Origin: a beta proteobacterium L13
GTDB lineage: Bacteria; Pseudomonadota; Gammaproteobacteria; Burkholderiales; Chromobacteriaceae
Length of the DNA: 64,000 bases
Assembly (NCBI GenBank): GCA_000335715.1
Contig: AMYZ01000008.1
Span: forward strand, 62,001 to 126,000
Direction of reading: 5' to 3'
Positions 29,435 through 37,707 of the stretch are shown one piece after another. Positions within the stretch are counted from its first letter, which is position 1. Every line of letters begins with the position of its first letter. The notes under the pieces were generated by a model that was given only the letters and a program-made list of their open reading frames with translations, ran no database searches and was not told the origin of the DNA. The position numbers and the translations under genes are program-made.

Positions 29435-30052
29435 TTAGCGCTGCACGGCAGCCAGCATCACCCCGGCCAGCACAAACAGCCCGCCAGAGGTGCGCGAGAA
29501 GCGCTGCAGGCGTTGGCCGTGTGCCAGCCAGCCACCCAGGCGGCCACCGGCGGCGGCCAATGCCACGGCCACCACCATGTCCGCTACCACCCAGGTGGCG
29601 GACATGGTCAGGTACTGCGGCCACAACTCGCGGCTGGTATCCAGAAAGCGCGGCAGCAAGGCCGAGAAAAATACCGTGTCTTCCGGGTTGCTGACTGCCA
29701 GCAAAAACGCCGGACGAAAGCCGCTCCATAGCGGGCTGGCACTACAGCCTTGCGCTTGGCCCAGCTTGAACGGCTTGCGCCACAGCGTGATACCCAGCCA
29801 TACCAGATAGCCCGCGCCCAGCATCTTCACGATATTGAACGCTGTTGGCGAGGCAAACAGCAGGGCGGTAATGCCCAAGGCAGACAGTGCCATCAGGGTA
29901 AGCGCACCGGCAGAAAAGCCCAGTGCGTTGGGCACACCGCCACGGGCACCGTGCTGTGCGCCGTGCGACAGGGTAAGCAGCGGGCCGGGGCCCGGTGCCA
30001 GCATCAAGAGCACGATGGTGCCCAGGTACATAATCCAGTTGTGAAAATCCAT
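29435..30052 (-). CDS. LysE/RhtB-family amino-acid exporter
   Basis: 205-residue inner-membrane protein with about six helices. The hallmark N-terminal stretch LMLAPGPGPLLTLSHG and the downstream GFSAGALTLMALSALG are typical of LysE/RhtB. ATG 30052 is preferred over the TTG two codons earlier. Substrate (Thr, homoserine lactone or similar) is not deducible. A copy of the repeated word (30091-30100) lies in its upstream region. Confidence 0.88.
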   Translation of the reverse strand: MDFHNWIMYLGTIVLLMLAPGPGPLLTLSHGAQHGARGGVPNALGFSAGALTLMALSALGITALLFASPTAFNIVKMLGAGYLVWLGITLWRKPFKLGQAQGCSASPLWSGFRPAFLLAVSNPEDTVFFSALLPRFLDTSRELWPQYLTMSATWVVADMVVAVALAAAGGRLGGWLAHGQRLQRFSRTSGGLFVLAGVMLAAVQR

Positions 30053-30638
30053 AGCCAATACTCGTCTGCCCTGGCGTGCGCAGGCAGCATGCGGCCAACC
30101 TTGCTACGGTATGGATACCGTGGCAAAAGCAGGCAGGCAGCTGGGTGCATGCGGCAAGGCGTTACTGGCTGCTACCGTGCAACAGGCGCGGCGGCAAGCC
30201 ATGATTCAATCGTTACTGCGGGAAAAAGGGCAGAAGCGAGGGGCGCTAACGCGGTGGCTCGGACTGGGTGTCCGGTTCGTCGGCGGGGGTCAGGCTATGG
30301 CGGTGGGCGAAGCTGGGAGTGCGCAGGGCAAAACTCTGGGCAAGCGGTGCAAGGCGGCCGCGGTGGGCGGCATTGGTTGGGCATAGGGTGCCCGGATTTT
30401 GCGCGGTTTGGCGCGGTTTTTTGGAAAACAATTTCTGCTTCCGGTGATGACGATGGTGCCATTCTAGGCGGGCTACAGCTGCGCTGGCAAGTTTTGTGTC
30501 TATTTTATTAATCGCACCATCTTGGTAAGTAGCTGCTTTTATTGGGCGTGGCGGGGTGGTGTGTTTGTAATATTAGCCGCGTTGCCAGCCTGCTTGCTGC
30601 ACGCTAAGGTGTCGGGCTGTTATCAAAGGGAGAGCCCC
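30053..30638. other. 586-base intergenic region
   Basis: Upstream region of both the LysE-family gene and xthA. It holds one repeated-word copy (30091-30102) and a direct repeat GCGCGGTTT near 30400-30420. The short frames across it (e.g. 30111-30386) show no RBS or protein-like composition. I see no RNA gene. Confidence 0.5.
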
Positions 30639-31409
30639 ATGCAACTAGCCACCTGGAACGTCAATTCGCTGAAAGTGCGCCTGCCGCACGTGGTGCAATG
30701 GCTGGCGGAAAACCCCATCGATGTACTGTGCCTGCAAGAGCTGAAGATGGATCACCCGGTATTCCCGCTGGCCGATATCGAGGCCGCCGGCTATCAGGCG
30801 GTGTGGTTTGGCCAGAAAACCTATAACGGCGTGGCCATTCTGGTAAAGAACGGACGCACCATCAGTGATGTTGTACAAGGCATTCCCGGTTATGAAGACG
30901 AACAGCGTCGCGTGATTGCCGCCACCATTGATGGCGTGCGCGTGATCTGTGCTTATTTCGTGAATGGCGAGGCGGTGGATTCGCCCAAGTACCAGTACAA
31001 GCTGGGCTGGTTGGCCGCGCTGGAAGGCTATGTGGCCAGCGAGCTGGCCCGCTACCCGGATTTTGCCTTGCTGGGCGACTACAACATCGCCCCGGAAGAC
31101 CGCGATGTGTACGACCCGGAAGGCTGGCGTGAGCAAGTGCTGTGTACGACGCCCGAGCGCGATAGCTTCCGCCGCCTGATAGGTATGGGGCTGGCAGACA
31201 GCTTCCGTCTGTTCAACCAGGAAGACAAGCAATACAGCTGGTGGGATTACCGCGCCATGATGTTCCGCCGCAATATGGGCGTGCGTATTGACCATATCCT
31301 GATTACCGACAGCCTGAAGTCGCGGGCAACCGGCTGTGTGATCGATAAAACACCGCGCAAATGGGAGCGGCCATCTGACCATACCCCGGTAGTGCTGACA
31401 CTGGCGTAA
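30639..31409 (+). CDS. xthA: Exodeoxyribonuclease III (AP endonuclease)
   Basis: Repairs abasic sites and degrades one strand of duplex DNA; cytoplasmic, Mg-dependent. The start MQLATWNVNSLKVRL, catalytic E in LCLQELKMD, LLGDYNIAPEDRD, and the C-terminal RIDHILIT and PSDHTPVVLTL are the EEP-fold active-site motifs. ATG 30639 has GGGAG at good spacing; the longer frame to 30522 adds a spurious leader. 256 residues, close to the family norm. Confidence 0.95.
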   Translation: MQLATWNVNSLKVRLPHVVQWLAENPIDVLCLQELKMDHPVFPLADIEAAGYQAVWFGQKTYNGVAILVKNGRTISDVVQGIPGYEDEQRRVIAATIDGVRVICAYFVNGEAVDSPKYQYKLGWLAALEGYVASELARYPDFALLGDYNIAPEDRDVYDPEGWREQVLCTTPERDSFRRLIGMGLADSFRLFNQEDKQYSWWDYRAMMFRRNMGVRIDHILITDSLKSRATGCVIDKTPRKWERPSDHTPVVLTLA

Positions 31410-31524
31410 GCAGCAGTCTGCTGCGCATTGGCTGTTGTGGCTGATACTGTTGCAGCCATGGCCTGCAATGCATGGTTTTAAAATGCATAGTGGGCCATGG
31501 TTAAAAATAAAAAAGCGAAATCGC

Positions 31525-31553
31525 TTGCCGGGCACGGGCTTAGTGCGTATAAC
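31525..31553 (+). promoter_or_regulatory. Likely sigma-70 promoter of cspA
   Basis: TTGCCG (31525-31530), a 17-base spacer, TATAAC (31548-31553). Transcription would begin near 31560, leaving a 5' leader of about 145 bases before the cold-shock gene, as in thermosensing cspA leaders. Confidence 0.65.
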
Positions 31554-31705
31554 GTGCTCAAGCAAGATTTCAAGCTAGTTGATCCAAAGTTCAGAGTTGT
31601 TCCACTTCAAAAGCGGTACTCCATTGTTTCATCCGGTCCCTTCTTGATTATTTCGCTGACAGGCATTTCGCCTAATTTTTTACGTTTTTTCAAAAGGAAG
31701 ACAAA

Positions 31706-31909
31706 ATGGAAACCGGTACCGTTAAATGGTTCAATGATGCAAAAGGCTTTGGCTTCATCACTCCGGACGCAGGCGGCAACGACCTGTTCGCTCACTTCTC
31801 CGAAATCCAGGGCAACGGCTTCAAATCCCTGGCTGAAGGTCAGAAAGTAAGCTACGTATCCGGCATGGGCCAAAAAGGCCCACAAGCTACCAAAATCCAG
31901 CCGATGTAA
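31706..31909 (+). CDS. cspA: Cold-shock protein
   Basis: 67-residue single-stranded nucleic-acid chaperone. RNP1 KGFGFI and RNP2 DLFAHFS are intact and the start [18 protein letters not shown] is canonical. It is preceded by a long, AT-rich leader and followed by a strong terminator, so it is monocistronic. The leader probably gives temperature-dependent translation, by analogy with E. coli cspA. Confidence 0.96.
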   Translation: METGTVKWFNDAKGFGFITPDAGGNDLFAHFSEIQGNGFKSLAEGQKVSYVSGMGQKGPQATKIQPM

Positions 31910-31932
31910 TATCGGTTGCCATTTTGCTGGCA

Positions 31933-31964
31933 ATAAAAAAAGCCCCGCTCGCGGGGCTTTTTTC
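31933..31964 (+). terminator. Rho-independent terminator of cspA
   Basis: AAAAAAGCCCCGC, TC, GCGGGGCTTTTTT. The symmetric A/T runs could also stop minus-strand transcription from the DUF1523 gene. Confidence 0.92.
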
Positions 31965-32012
31965 ATGTTTGTAGCAAACGCCGGCTAGCGGCGTTTGCGT
32001 GCTTGGCAGGGC

Positions 32013-32555
32013 TTAGTTTATCAGGTCGCCATCTTTGACTACCGGGCGTGTCCAGCGCAAGGTTAGCCTTGCCAGTAATACAAGCAGCATGCCCCACAGG
32101 CCAAAGGCCAGCCAGCGAATGACGCTCCAGGTGCCTTCCCCCGCTTGGGCCAGGCGGATGCTGGTGATATTGGGGTAGAGCGAGAACATATTGATGCGCC
32201 AGCCATAAGACGAGATGTAAGCAGGCTGCCGCGCGTTTTCCAGCGCCCGTGCCGTCGCTTGTACGTCGGAGGCATCAAACTTGAAGTACGGCGGCCAACC
32301 CCAGCCGGTGTCTTCGTTGCGGTAAACGCGCACATCGTCGATCGCGTGCTGGGTATAGATCAGGTACATGTCGCGTACCGGCTGGTCGGCCGGGTTCTGT
32401 TTGCTGATGGGGCCGTCTTTGTCCGCCAGTTTGACCTCTACGCCGGTAATGGTGGTGATGGCGTGTTCGGGCAGGTAGTAGTCCAGTAGCAGGCTGCCGC
32501 CCAAGGCAAACAAGCCCAGTAGCGTCATGCCTGCCTTGCGAAGTTTTGCACGCAT
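32013..32555 (-). CDS. DUF1523 family membrane protein
   Basis: 180 residues. Recognised by YRNEDTGWGWPPYFKFD followed by SDVQATA, the signature of DUF1523. A hydrophobic N-terminal helix (residues 8-26) and another near the C-terminus (WLAFGLWGMLLVLLARLTL) anchor it in the inner membrane with most of the chain periplasmic. Function unknown. AAGGAAAACC lies upstream of the ATG. Confidence 0.85.
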   Translation of the reverse strand: MRAKLRKAGMTLLGLFALGGSLLLDYYLPEHAITTITGVEVKLADKDGPISKQNPADQPVRDMYLIYTQHAIDDVRVYRNEDTGWGWPPYFKFDASDVQATARALENARQPAYISSYGWRINMFSLYPNITSIRLAQAGEGTWSVIRWLAFGLWGMLLVLLARLTLRWTRPVVKDGDLIN

Positions 32556-32745
32556 TTCTATGGTTTTCCTTTAAAAATCATTGGGTTTAAGGTGTTTTTC
32601 ACAATTATGCCCCTACACTTGCCACTTGTGCCCGTGATTTTGTGCCCTGTGTGCCATCAAGCTGATGGCATGGTACGCGGGCAGGCCGTTACACTGTAGG
32701 CCTGCCTAACGGGCCTACCTTGCCCCCAGCCTGCCGGAGCTATCC

Positions 32746-33384
32746 ATGCGCTTTTTTCCTGCGGTACTGCTGTCCGCCTTGCTTGCCCCCGTGACCCATG
32801 CTGCGGGTACGCCAGGGCAGTTCGATTACTACGTCATGGCCTTGTCGTGGTCACCGGATTACTGTGCAGTACGCCCGGATGACCGCGAGCAGTGCAGCCG
32901 CCAGTATGGTTTTGTGCTGCATGGCTTGTGGCCGCAATATCAGCGTGGCTACCCGGCAGACTGCAGCGCAGAGCGTTTTGACGAAGGCATGCTGCAGCAG
33001 TTTGCCGGCTTGTACCCCAGCCGCAAGCTATACCGCCACGAGTGGGAAAAACACGGCACCTGCAGTGGCCTGGGCCAGGCGGCCTACCATCAGCTGGCTG
33101 CCAGCCTGAAAGCCCGCCTGACTGTACCGGCAGCCTATCAGGCCCCGGTACAGCCTCTGCGTAAAACCCTGACAGAGCTGAAAGCCGAGCTGCAGGCGGC
33201 CAACCCCTGGCTGGGCGCGCGTGCATTGGCGGTATCGTGCAGCGGTGGTGGCCGCTTCCTGAAAGAAATCTATGTGTGTACCGACAAGCAGGGCCGTCAG
33301 GGCCGGGCGTGTGGGGATGATGTGCTGGCTAGCGAGCGCCGTAGCTGCCGCCAGCCGGATATTTTGGTGCGAAGCGTACGTTGA
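32746..33384 (+). CDS. Secreted ribonuclease T2
   Basis: 212 residues with a signal peptide ending THAAG. The two catalytic blocks are present: CAS I HGLWPQY (His about residue 65) and CAS II HEWEKHGTC. Several Cys would form the family disulphides. Acts as an acid RNase in the periplasm or outside the cell, possibly for nutrient scavenging. Its stop codon overlaps the start of the patatin gene, so the two are translated together. Confidence 0.93.
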   Translation: MRFFPAVLLSALLAPVTHAAGTPGQFDYYVMALSWSPDYCAVRPDDREQCSRQYGFVLHGLWPQYQRGYPADCSAERFDEGMLQQFAGLYPSRKLYRHEWEKHGTCSGLGQAAYHQLAASLKARLTVPAAYQAPVQPLRKTLTELKAELQAANPWLGARALAVSCSGGGRFLKEIYVCTDKQGRQGRACGDDVLASERRSCRQPDILVRSVR

Positions 33385-35582
33385 TGATGAGAAGCAAAAT
33401 GAGAATGCTGTTGGCCGCATGCCTGTGCTTGCCTGGCCTGCTGGTGTGGGCGGCCGAGCCGGTAGCGCCACGTATCGGGCTTGTGCTGGGCGGTGGCGGG
33501 GCGCGTGGCTTTGCCCACCTGGGTGTGTTGCAGGAGCTGGAAAAGCTGCGGGTGCCGATTGCCTGTATGGCGGGTACGTCGGCCGGTGCGCTCATTGGCG
33601 GCGCTTACGCCAGCGGCCAGCAGCTGGACGCACTGGAAAAGCAGTTTGCCGCAGCGGACTGGGAAACGTTGCTATCCGGCAAGCCGCGCCGGCAGGACGT
33701 GCCGTACAGCCGCAAGCAGAGTGATAGCCGCAATTATTTCGACATCAGCATTGGTTTTCGCGATGGGAAATGGCGCTTGCCCAAGGCGGCGATCAACGCA
33801 CAAGGCATCGATCTGTTTATCCGCCAGCTCACGCGTGCGCGCAATGAAGACAGTTTCGACCAGCTGAGTATTCCCTTCCGCGCGGTGGCCACCGACCTGG
33901 AAAGCGGCGAAGCCGTGGTATTCGACCGTGGCGACCTGAGCCTGGCCATGCGCGCCAGTATGGCGGTACCCGGCATGTTTGCACCGGTAGAAGCCGGCGA
34001 CCGTGTGCTGGTAGATGGCGGCCTGGCGCGGCAGCTGCCGGTAGAAGAGCTGCTGGGGCGCTGCGCCGACGTACTGATCGTGATCGACGTGGGTACGCCG
34101 CCGGTACCGCGTGATCAGCTGGGTAATTTTCTGGACGTGCTGGACCAGACGACCTATCTGATGGTGGCGCGTAACAGCCGCGAGTCGCTGGCGCGGCTGC
34201 GGCCGCAGGATATCCTGATCCGCCCGCAGCTGGACGGCGTATCCCCGGCTGACTTTGGTGATAACGCGCGCATTATCGAGGCCGGGCGCCAGGCCGCGCG
34301 TGCACTGGCACCACAGTTGGCCGCACTCGGTGTGGGCGCAGAGCAGTACGCCAGCTGGCAGCAGGGTCGCCACCCTGGCGAGCGGCCACGTATAGACCGC
34401 ATCAACCTGGCGGGCGATTTCAACTTTGTCGACCCGCAGGTCATGCAGCAAAAGCTGTCCATCAGCAGCCGTCTGGGCCTGAGTGCGCTGCACCAGAAGC
34501 TGGACGACGTGTTTGCCGAGGGCGACCTGGACAAGCTGGACTATACCCTGCACCGCGAGAACGGCAGCCACGTGGCTGATGTGTACCTGCAAGAGCGCCA
34601 TACCGGGCCCAACTACATTCGTGCCGGCCTGGAGTTGCGAAGCAGCACGCAGGGCGATGCCACCTTCTCGTTGCTGGGCGAATACAAGCGCAGCTGGCTC
34701 AATAGCGCCGGCGGCAGCCTGCTGGGCGAAGCCAAGCTGGGCGAGGAGCCGACCTTCCGTGCCGAATGGCAGCAGCCGCTATCGGCCAGCTCGCCCTTCT
34801 TCCTGAGTGCGGGGGCGGGGCGGCGCGAAAAACGCTACAACCTGTACATCGACAGCCATCAGCCCACGGCAGAGCTGATCCGCCAGACCAATAACATTAA
34901 TCTGGATGCCGGCTTCAGCCTGGGCAAGCTGGGCGAGTGGCGCAACGGCTGGTACGCCAGCCGCGATAGCCTGGCGCTGGGTACCGGTGTTCGCGAACAG
35001 TTTGACCTGAGTGAAGCCAAGTCGCGCGAGCAGGGCTTGCGCAGCCTGCTGGTACTGGACCAACTGGACAACCCGCGTTGGCCGCGTAACGGTTTTGCCA
35101 TGCAGCTGGAAGCACGAAAGCCCCTGCACCGTACCGATGACCCCAGCCCACAGCCTAGTGCTTCGTTAATGATCGATACCGTGAATACCGACCATCACGA
35201 TATCAGCTGGCGCCTGACGCTGCGTGGTGGCTACAGCGACAAGAACGATGCGGCCGAGGTATTCGAGCTGGGCGGTTTCCGTAATCTGTCCGGCTATCAG
35301 CCGGGTGAATTGCTGGGCCACAAGATGGCGTTTGCCCGTGGCATGGTGTCGTGGCGGGTAGCCAGCCTGCCATCGGCGCTGGGCTCAGGCTTGTACGTGG
35401 GGGCTTCGGCCGAGCTGGGGCGCATGTGGACCACTTTGCCGCTGAATCGGAGCACCCGCTGGCTGCCGGCCGGTTCCGTATTCATGGGTGCCGATACCTT
35501 GCTTGGCCCTGTGTTCATGGGTGTGGGGCATGGCAGGAAAGGCCAGCTCACCGGCTACTTCAACCTGGGGGTGGAGTACTAG
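33384..35582 (+). CDS. plpD: PlpD-like type Vd autotransporter: patatin phospholipase fused to POTRA and beta-barrel
   Basis: 732 residues. Signal peptide to about VWAAE. The patatin domain (residues 28-310) has the oxyanion loop GLVLGGGGARGFAHLG, nucleophile GTSAGA (Ser about residue 70) and catalytic Asp in DGGLARQLP. A POTRA domain (residues 330-410) and a 16-strand barrel follow, ending GYFNLGVEY with the C-terminal aromatic needed for BAM insertion. This domain order is that of Pseudomonas PlpD: a lipase exported through its own barrel. The start is uncertain (TTG 33381, ATG 33384 or 33387); no clear RBS, consistent with coupling to the RNase gene. Confidence 0.92.
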   Translation: MMRSKMRMLLAACLCLPGLLVWAAEPVAPRIGLVLGGGGARGFAHLGVLQELEKLRVPIACMAGTSAGALIGGAYASGQQLDALEKQFAAADWETLLSGKPRRQDVPYSRKQSDSRNYFDISIGFRDGKWRLPKAAINAQGIDLFIRQLTRARNEDSFDQLSIPFRAVATDLESGEAVVFDRGDLSLAMRASMAVPGMFAPVEAGDRVLVDGGLARQLPVEELLGRCADVLIVIDVGTPPVPRDQLGNFLDVLDQTTYLMVARNSRESLARLRPQDILIRPQLDGVSPADFGDNARIIEAGRQAARALAPQLAALGVGAEQYASWQQGRHPGERPRIDRINLAGDFNFVDPQVMQQKLSISSRLGLSALHQKLDDVFAEGDLDKLDYTLHRENGSHVADVYLQERHTGPNYIRAGLELRSSTQGDATFSLLGEYKRSWLNSAGGSLLGEAKLGEEPTFRAEWQQPLSASSPFFLSAGAGRREKRYNLYIDSHQPTAELIRQTNNINLDAGFSLGKLGEWRNGWYASRDSLALGTGVREQFDLSEAKSREQGLRSLLVLDQLDNPRWPRNGFAMQLEARKPLHRTDDPSPQPSASLMIDTVNTDHHDISWRLTLRGGYSDKNDAAEVFELGGFRNLSGYQPGELLGHKMAFARGMVSWRVASLPSALGSGLYVGASAELGRMWTTLPLNRSTRWLPAGSVFMGADTLLGPVFMGVGHGRKGQLTGYFNLGVEY

Positions 35583-35611
35583 CGCCTGGGGTGTGGGGGC
35601 CTGGTTGTGCA

Positions 35612-35655
35612 GGCGGCCCGTCTTGGTATATGCCAAGACGGGCCGCCTTGCTTTT
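35612..35655. terminator. Terminator between converging genes
   Basis: GGCGGCCCGTCTTGG, loop TATATG, CCAAGACGGGCCGCC, then TTGCTTTTT. It ends the plpD transcript and, being a perfect 15-bp stem, may act on both strands. Confidence 0.88.
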
Positions 35656-35660
35656 TGCGG

Positions 35661-36725
35661 CTAGCGCCCGCTGCTGGTAAACGCCATGCCTTCCTGTTCG
35701 CCGATCGGGCGGGCGTGCAGCTGGGCTTCGAACTGTAACGTGGCGGCGGCCCAGGAGAAGCCTTCTGCCACACGGCGCACGTGCTGACGGTCTAGCGCCA
35801 GCGCCTGCAGGCAGGCGGCTTTCAGGTCGTCGTGCAGTACGCCGCCGCCGCTATCGCCTACCACGTCCAGCGGGCCGGCTACCGGGTAGGCTGCTACCGG
35901 GGTGCCGCAAGCCATGGCTTCCAGTAGCACCAGGCCAAAGGTGTCGGTACGGCTGGGAAACACAAACACGTCGGCCGCGCGGTAGATGCGTGCCAGCTCG
36001 GCCTGCGGGAATACGCCGGCAAAGTGCACCGCCGGGTAGCGTGCCTGCAGCTCGGCCAGCTGCGGGCCTTCACCGACTACCCATTTGCTGCCGGGCAGGT
36101 CCAGCTGCAAAAAGGCCTCGATATTCTTTTCTACCGCCACGCGGCCAACGTAGACAAAGCGCGGGGGCGCCGTGTCCAGCCTGTCGCGTTCGCCCGGGCT
36201 GAAAGTCGTGGTGTCTACACCGCGGCTCCACAGCACGACATTATGAAAACCACGGGCTTTCAGGTCGGCCACGATGGCTGGGGTGGGGGCCATCACGGCT
36301 TGCGCGGCGTTGTGGAAGCGGCGAATCCAGGCGTAGCTGATGGCCAACGGTAGCCGGGTGCGCGCGTGGATGTATTCGGGAAAGCGGGTGTGGTAGGCGG
36401 TGGTGAAAGGTTGGCCGTGGCGGCGGCACCAGCGGCGCGCGGCCATGCCCAGCGGGCCTTCGGTGGCGACATGCACTGCGTGGGGGGCAAACGCAGCCAG
36501 ACGGGCGGCAGTTTTGCGATAAGGCAGCAGCGACAGGCGGATATCCGGGTAGGTAGGGCAGGGCAGGGTGAGAAAACCATCGCCCTCATCCTGCTCGCCG
36601 CCTTGCGGGGTAATCATGGCCACCTGGTGGCCCAGCAGGCGCAGTTCGCGCACGGTTTCCACGATGCTGCGTACCACACCGTTGACTTGCGGGTACCACG
36701 CGTCGGTAACAATCATGATGCGCAT
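35661..36725 (-). CDS. Glycosyltransferase family 4 (GT-B fold)
   Basis: 354 residues. The start MRIMIVTDAWYPQVNGVVRS is characteristic of the MgtA/SqdX-like branch. The donor-binding E-x7-E region appears as FPSRTDTFGLVLLEAMACGTP. Such enzymes glycosylate lipids (often diacylglycerol or lipid A-like acceptors). ATG 36725 follows GGAGGAGG. The frame overlaps the stop of the upstream phosphoesterase gene by 13 bases, so the pair is an operon acting on the envelope; the acceptor is not known. Confidence 0.88.
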   Translation of the reverse strand: MRIMIVTDAWYPQVNGVVRSIVETVRELRLLGHQVAMITPQGGEQDEGDGFLTLPCPTYPDIRLSLLPYRKTAARLAAFAPHAVHVATEGPLGMAARRWCRRHGQPFTTAYHTRFPEYIHARTRLPLAISYAWIRRFHNAAQAVMAPTPAIVADLKARGFHNVVLWSRGVDTTTFSPGERDRLDTAPPRFVYVGRVAVEKNIEAFLQLDLPGSKWVVGEGPQLAELQARYPAVHFAGVFPQAELARIYRAADVFVFPSRTDTFGLVLLEAMACGTPVAAYPVAGPLDVVGDSGGGVLHDDLKAACLQALALDRQHVRRVAEGFSWAAATLQFEAQLHARPIGEQEGMAFTSSGR

Positions 36726-37534
36726 GTTTCAGCCTCCTCCAGCGTGCCTTCGTGTACTGGCTGGGCCGCGATGATGGCAGCTTCGCTAGCGCTACTGGCC
36801 TGGCGGGTCCAGTACACCACCTCCAGCCGCCCGTCGGCGTGTTCTACTAGCGCGGACAGGCTTTCTACCCAGTCCCCGCAGTTGCCGTACAGCACGCCGT
36901 CGATGTCTTTGACTTCGGCCTTGTGGATGTGGCCGCAGATCACCCCGTCAAAGCCGCGGCGGCGCGCTTCGTCGGCCAGAATCTTTTCGAAGTCGCTGAT
37001 GAAGTTCACCGCGTTCTTGACCTTGTGCTTCAGGTACTGGGATAGCGACCAGTACGGCCGCCCCAGTTTTTGTCGCAGCCAGTTGTAGTAGCGGTTCAGG
37101 TGCAGGATCACCGTGTACAAGCTGTCGCCCACATAGGCCAGCCATTTCACGTGCTGGATGACGCCGTCGAACTCGTCACCGTGGATAACCAGCAAGCGCT
37201 TGCCGTCGGCGGTGAGGTGCTCGGCTTCCTGGCGGATGGCAATGCCGCCGAAATCCAGCCCGCAGTATTGCCGCGCTGCCTCGTCGTGGTTGCCGGGCAC
37301 ATAAATGACCTGTGTGCCCTTGCGCGCTTTGCGCAGCACTTTCTGCACCACATCGTTATGGCTTTGCTTCCAGCCCCAGGATTTTTTCAGCTGCCAGCCA
37401 TCGATGATGTCGCCCACCAGATAGAGGGTTTCTGATTCGTGGTGTTTGAGGAAGTCCAGCAGGAAGGCGGCCTGGCAGCCGCTGGTGCCCAGGTGGACAT
37501 CCGACAGCCAGATGGTGCGGTAGCGGTGGCTCAT
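36713..37534 (-). CDS. LpxH-like UDP-2,3-diacylglucosamine diphosphatase family metallophosphoesterase
   Basis: 273 residues. The calcineurin-type metal motifs are all present: SDVHLG, GDIIDGW, GNHDE, HGDEFDG and GHIHKAE. The sequence is of the LpxH2-like branch, which is often paired with a GT4 glycosyltransferase. Because a second, dedicated LpxH may exist elsewhere, a role in lipid A or glycolipid processing is only inferred. ATG 37534 has GGAGCG upstream; the longer frame to 37621 is not supported. Confidence 0.87.
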   Translation of the reverse strand: MSHRYRTIWLSDVHLGTSGCQAAFLLDFLKHHESETLYLVGDIIDGWQLKKSWGWKQSHNDVVQKVLRKARKGTQVIYVPGNHDEAARQYCGLDFGGIAIRQEAEHLTADGKRLLVIHGDEFDGVIQHVKWLAYVGDSLYTVILHLNRYYNWLRQKLGRPYWSLSQYLKHKVKNAVNFISDFEKILADEARRRGFDGVICGHIHKAEVKDIDGVLYGNCGDWVESLSALVEHADGRLEVVYWTRQASSASEAAIIAAQPVHEGTLEEAETCAS

Positions 37535-37707
37535 GGGGCGCTCCGGCGTAGCAGATAGCGCCATGCTGCGGTGTGTGTGTGACAGCAGAATGAGCCAGCT
37601 GTGACAGAAGCGTGACGTCATTTATTGCCATGGCGCCCGTTTGATAAGCCCGACTTAAGGTTGCCTTGTTTCACTGTGGGCCCTATCTCGCAAACTTGGC
37701 TGCCCGC

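Noticed and set aside
30111-30386. 91-codon frame between the LysE-family gene and xthA
   Set aside because: No RBS and a basic Gly/Ala-rich translation without a family; likely chance in GC-rich DNA.
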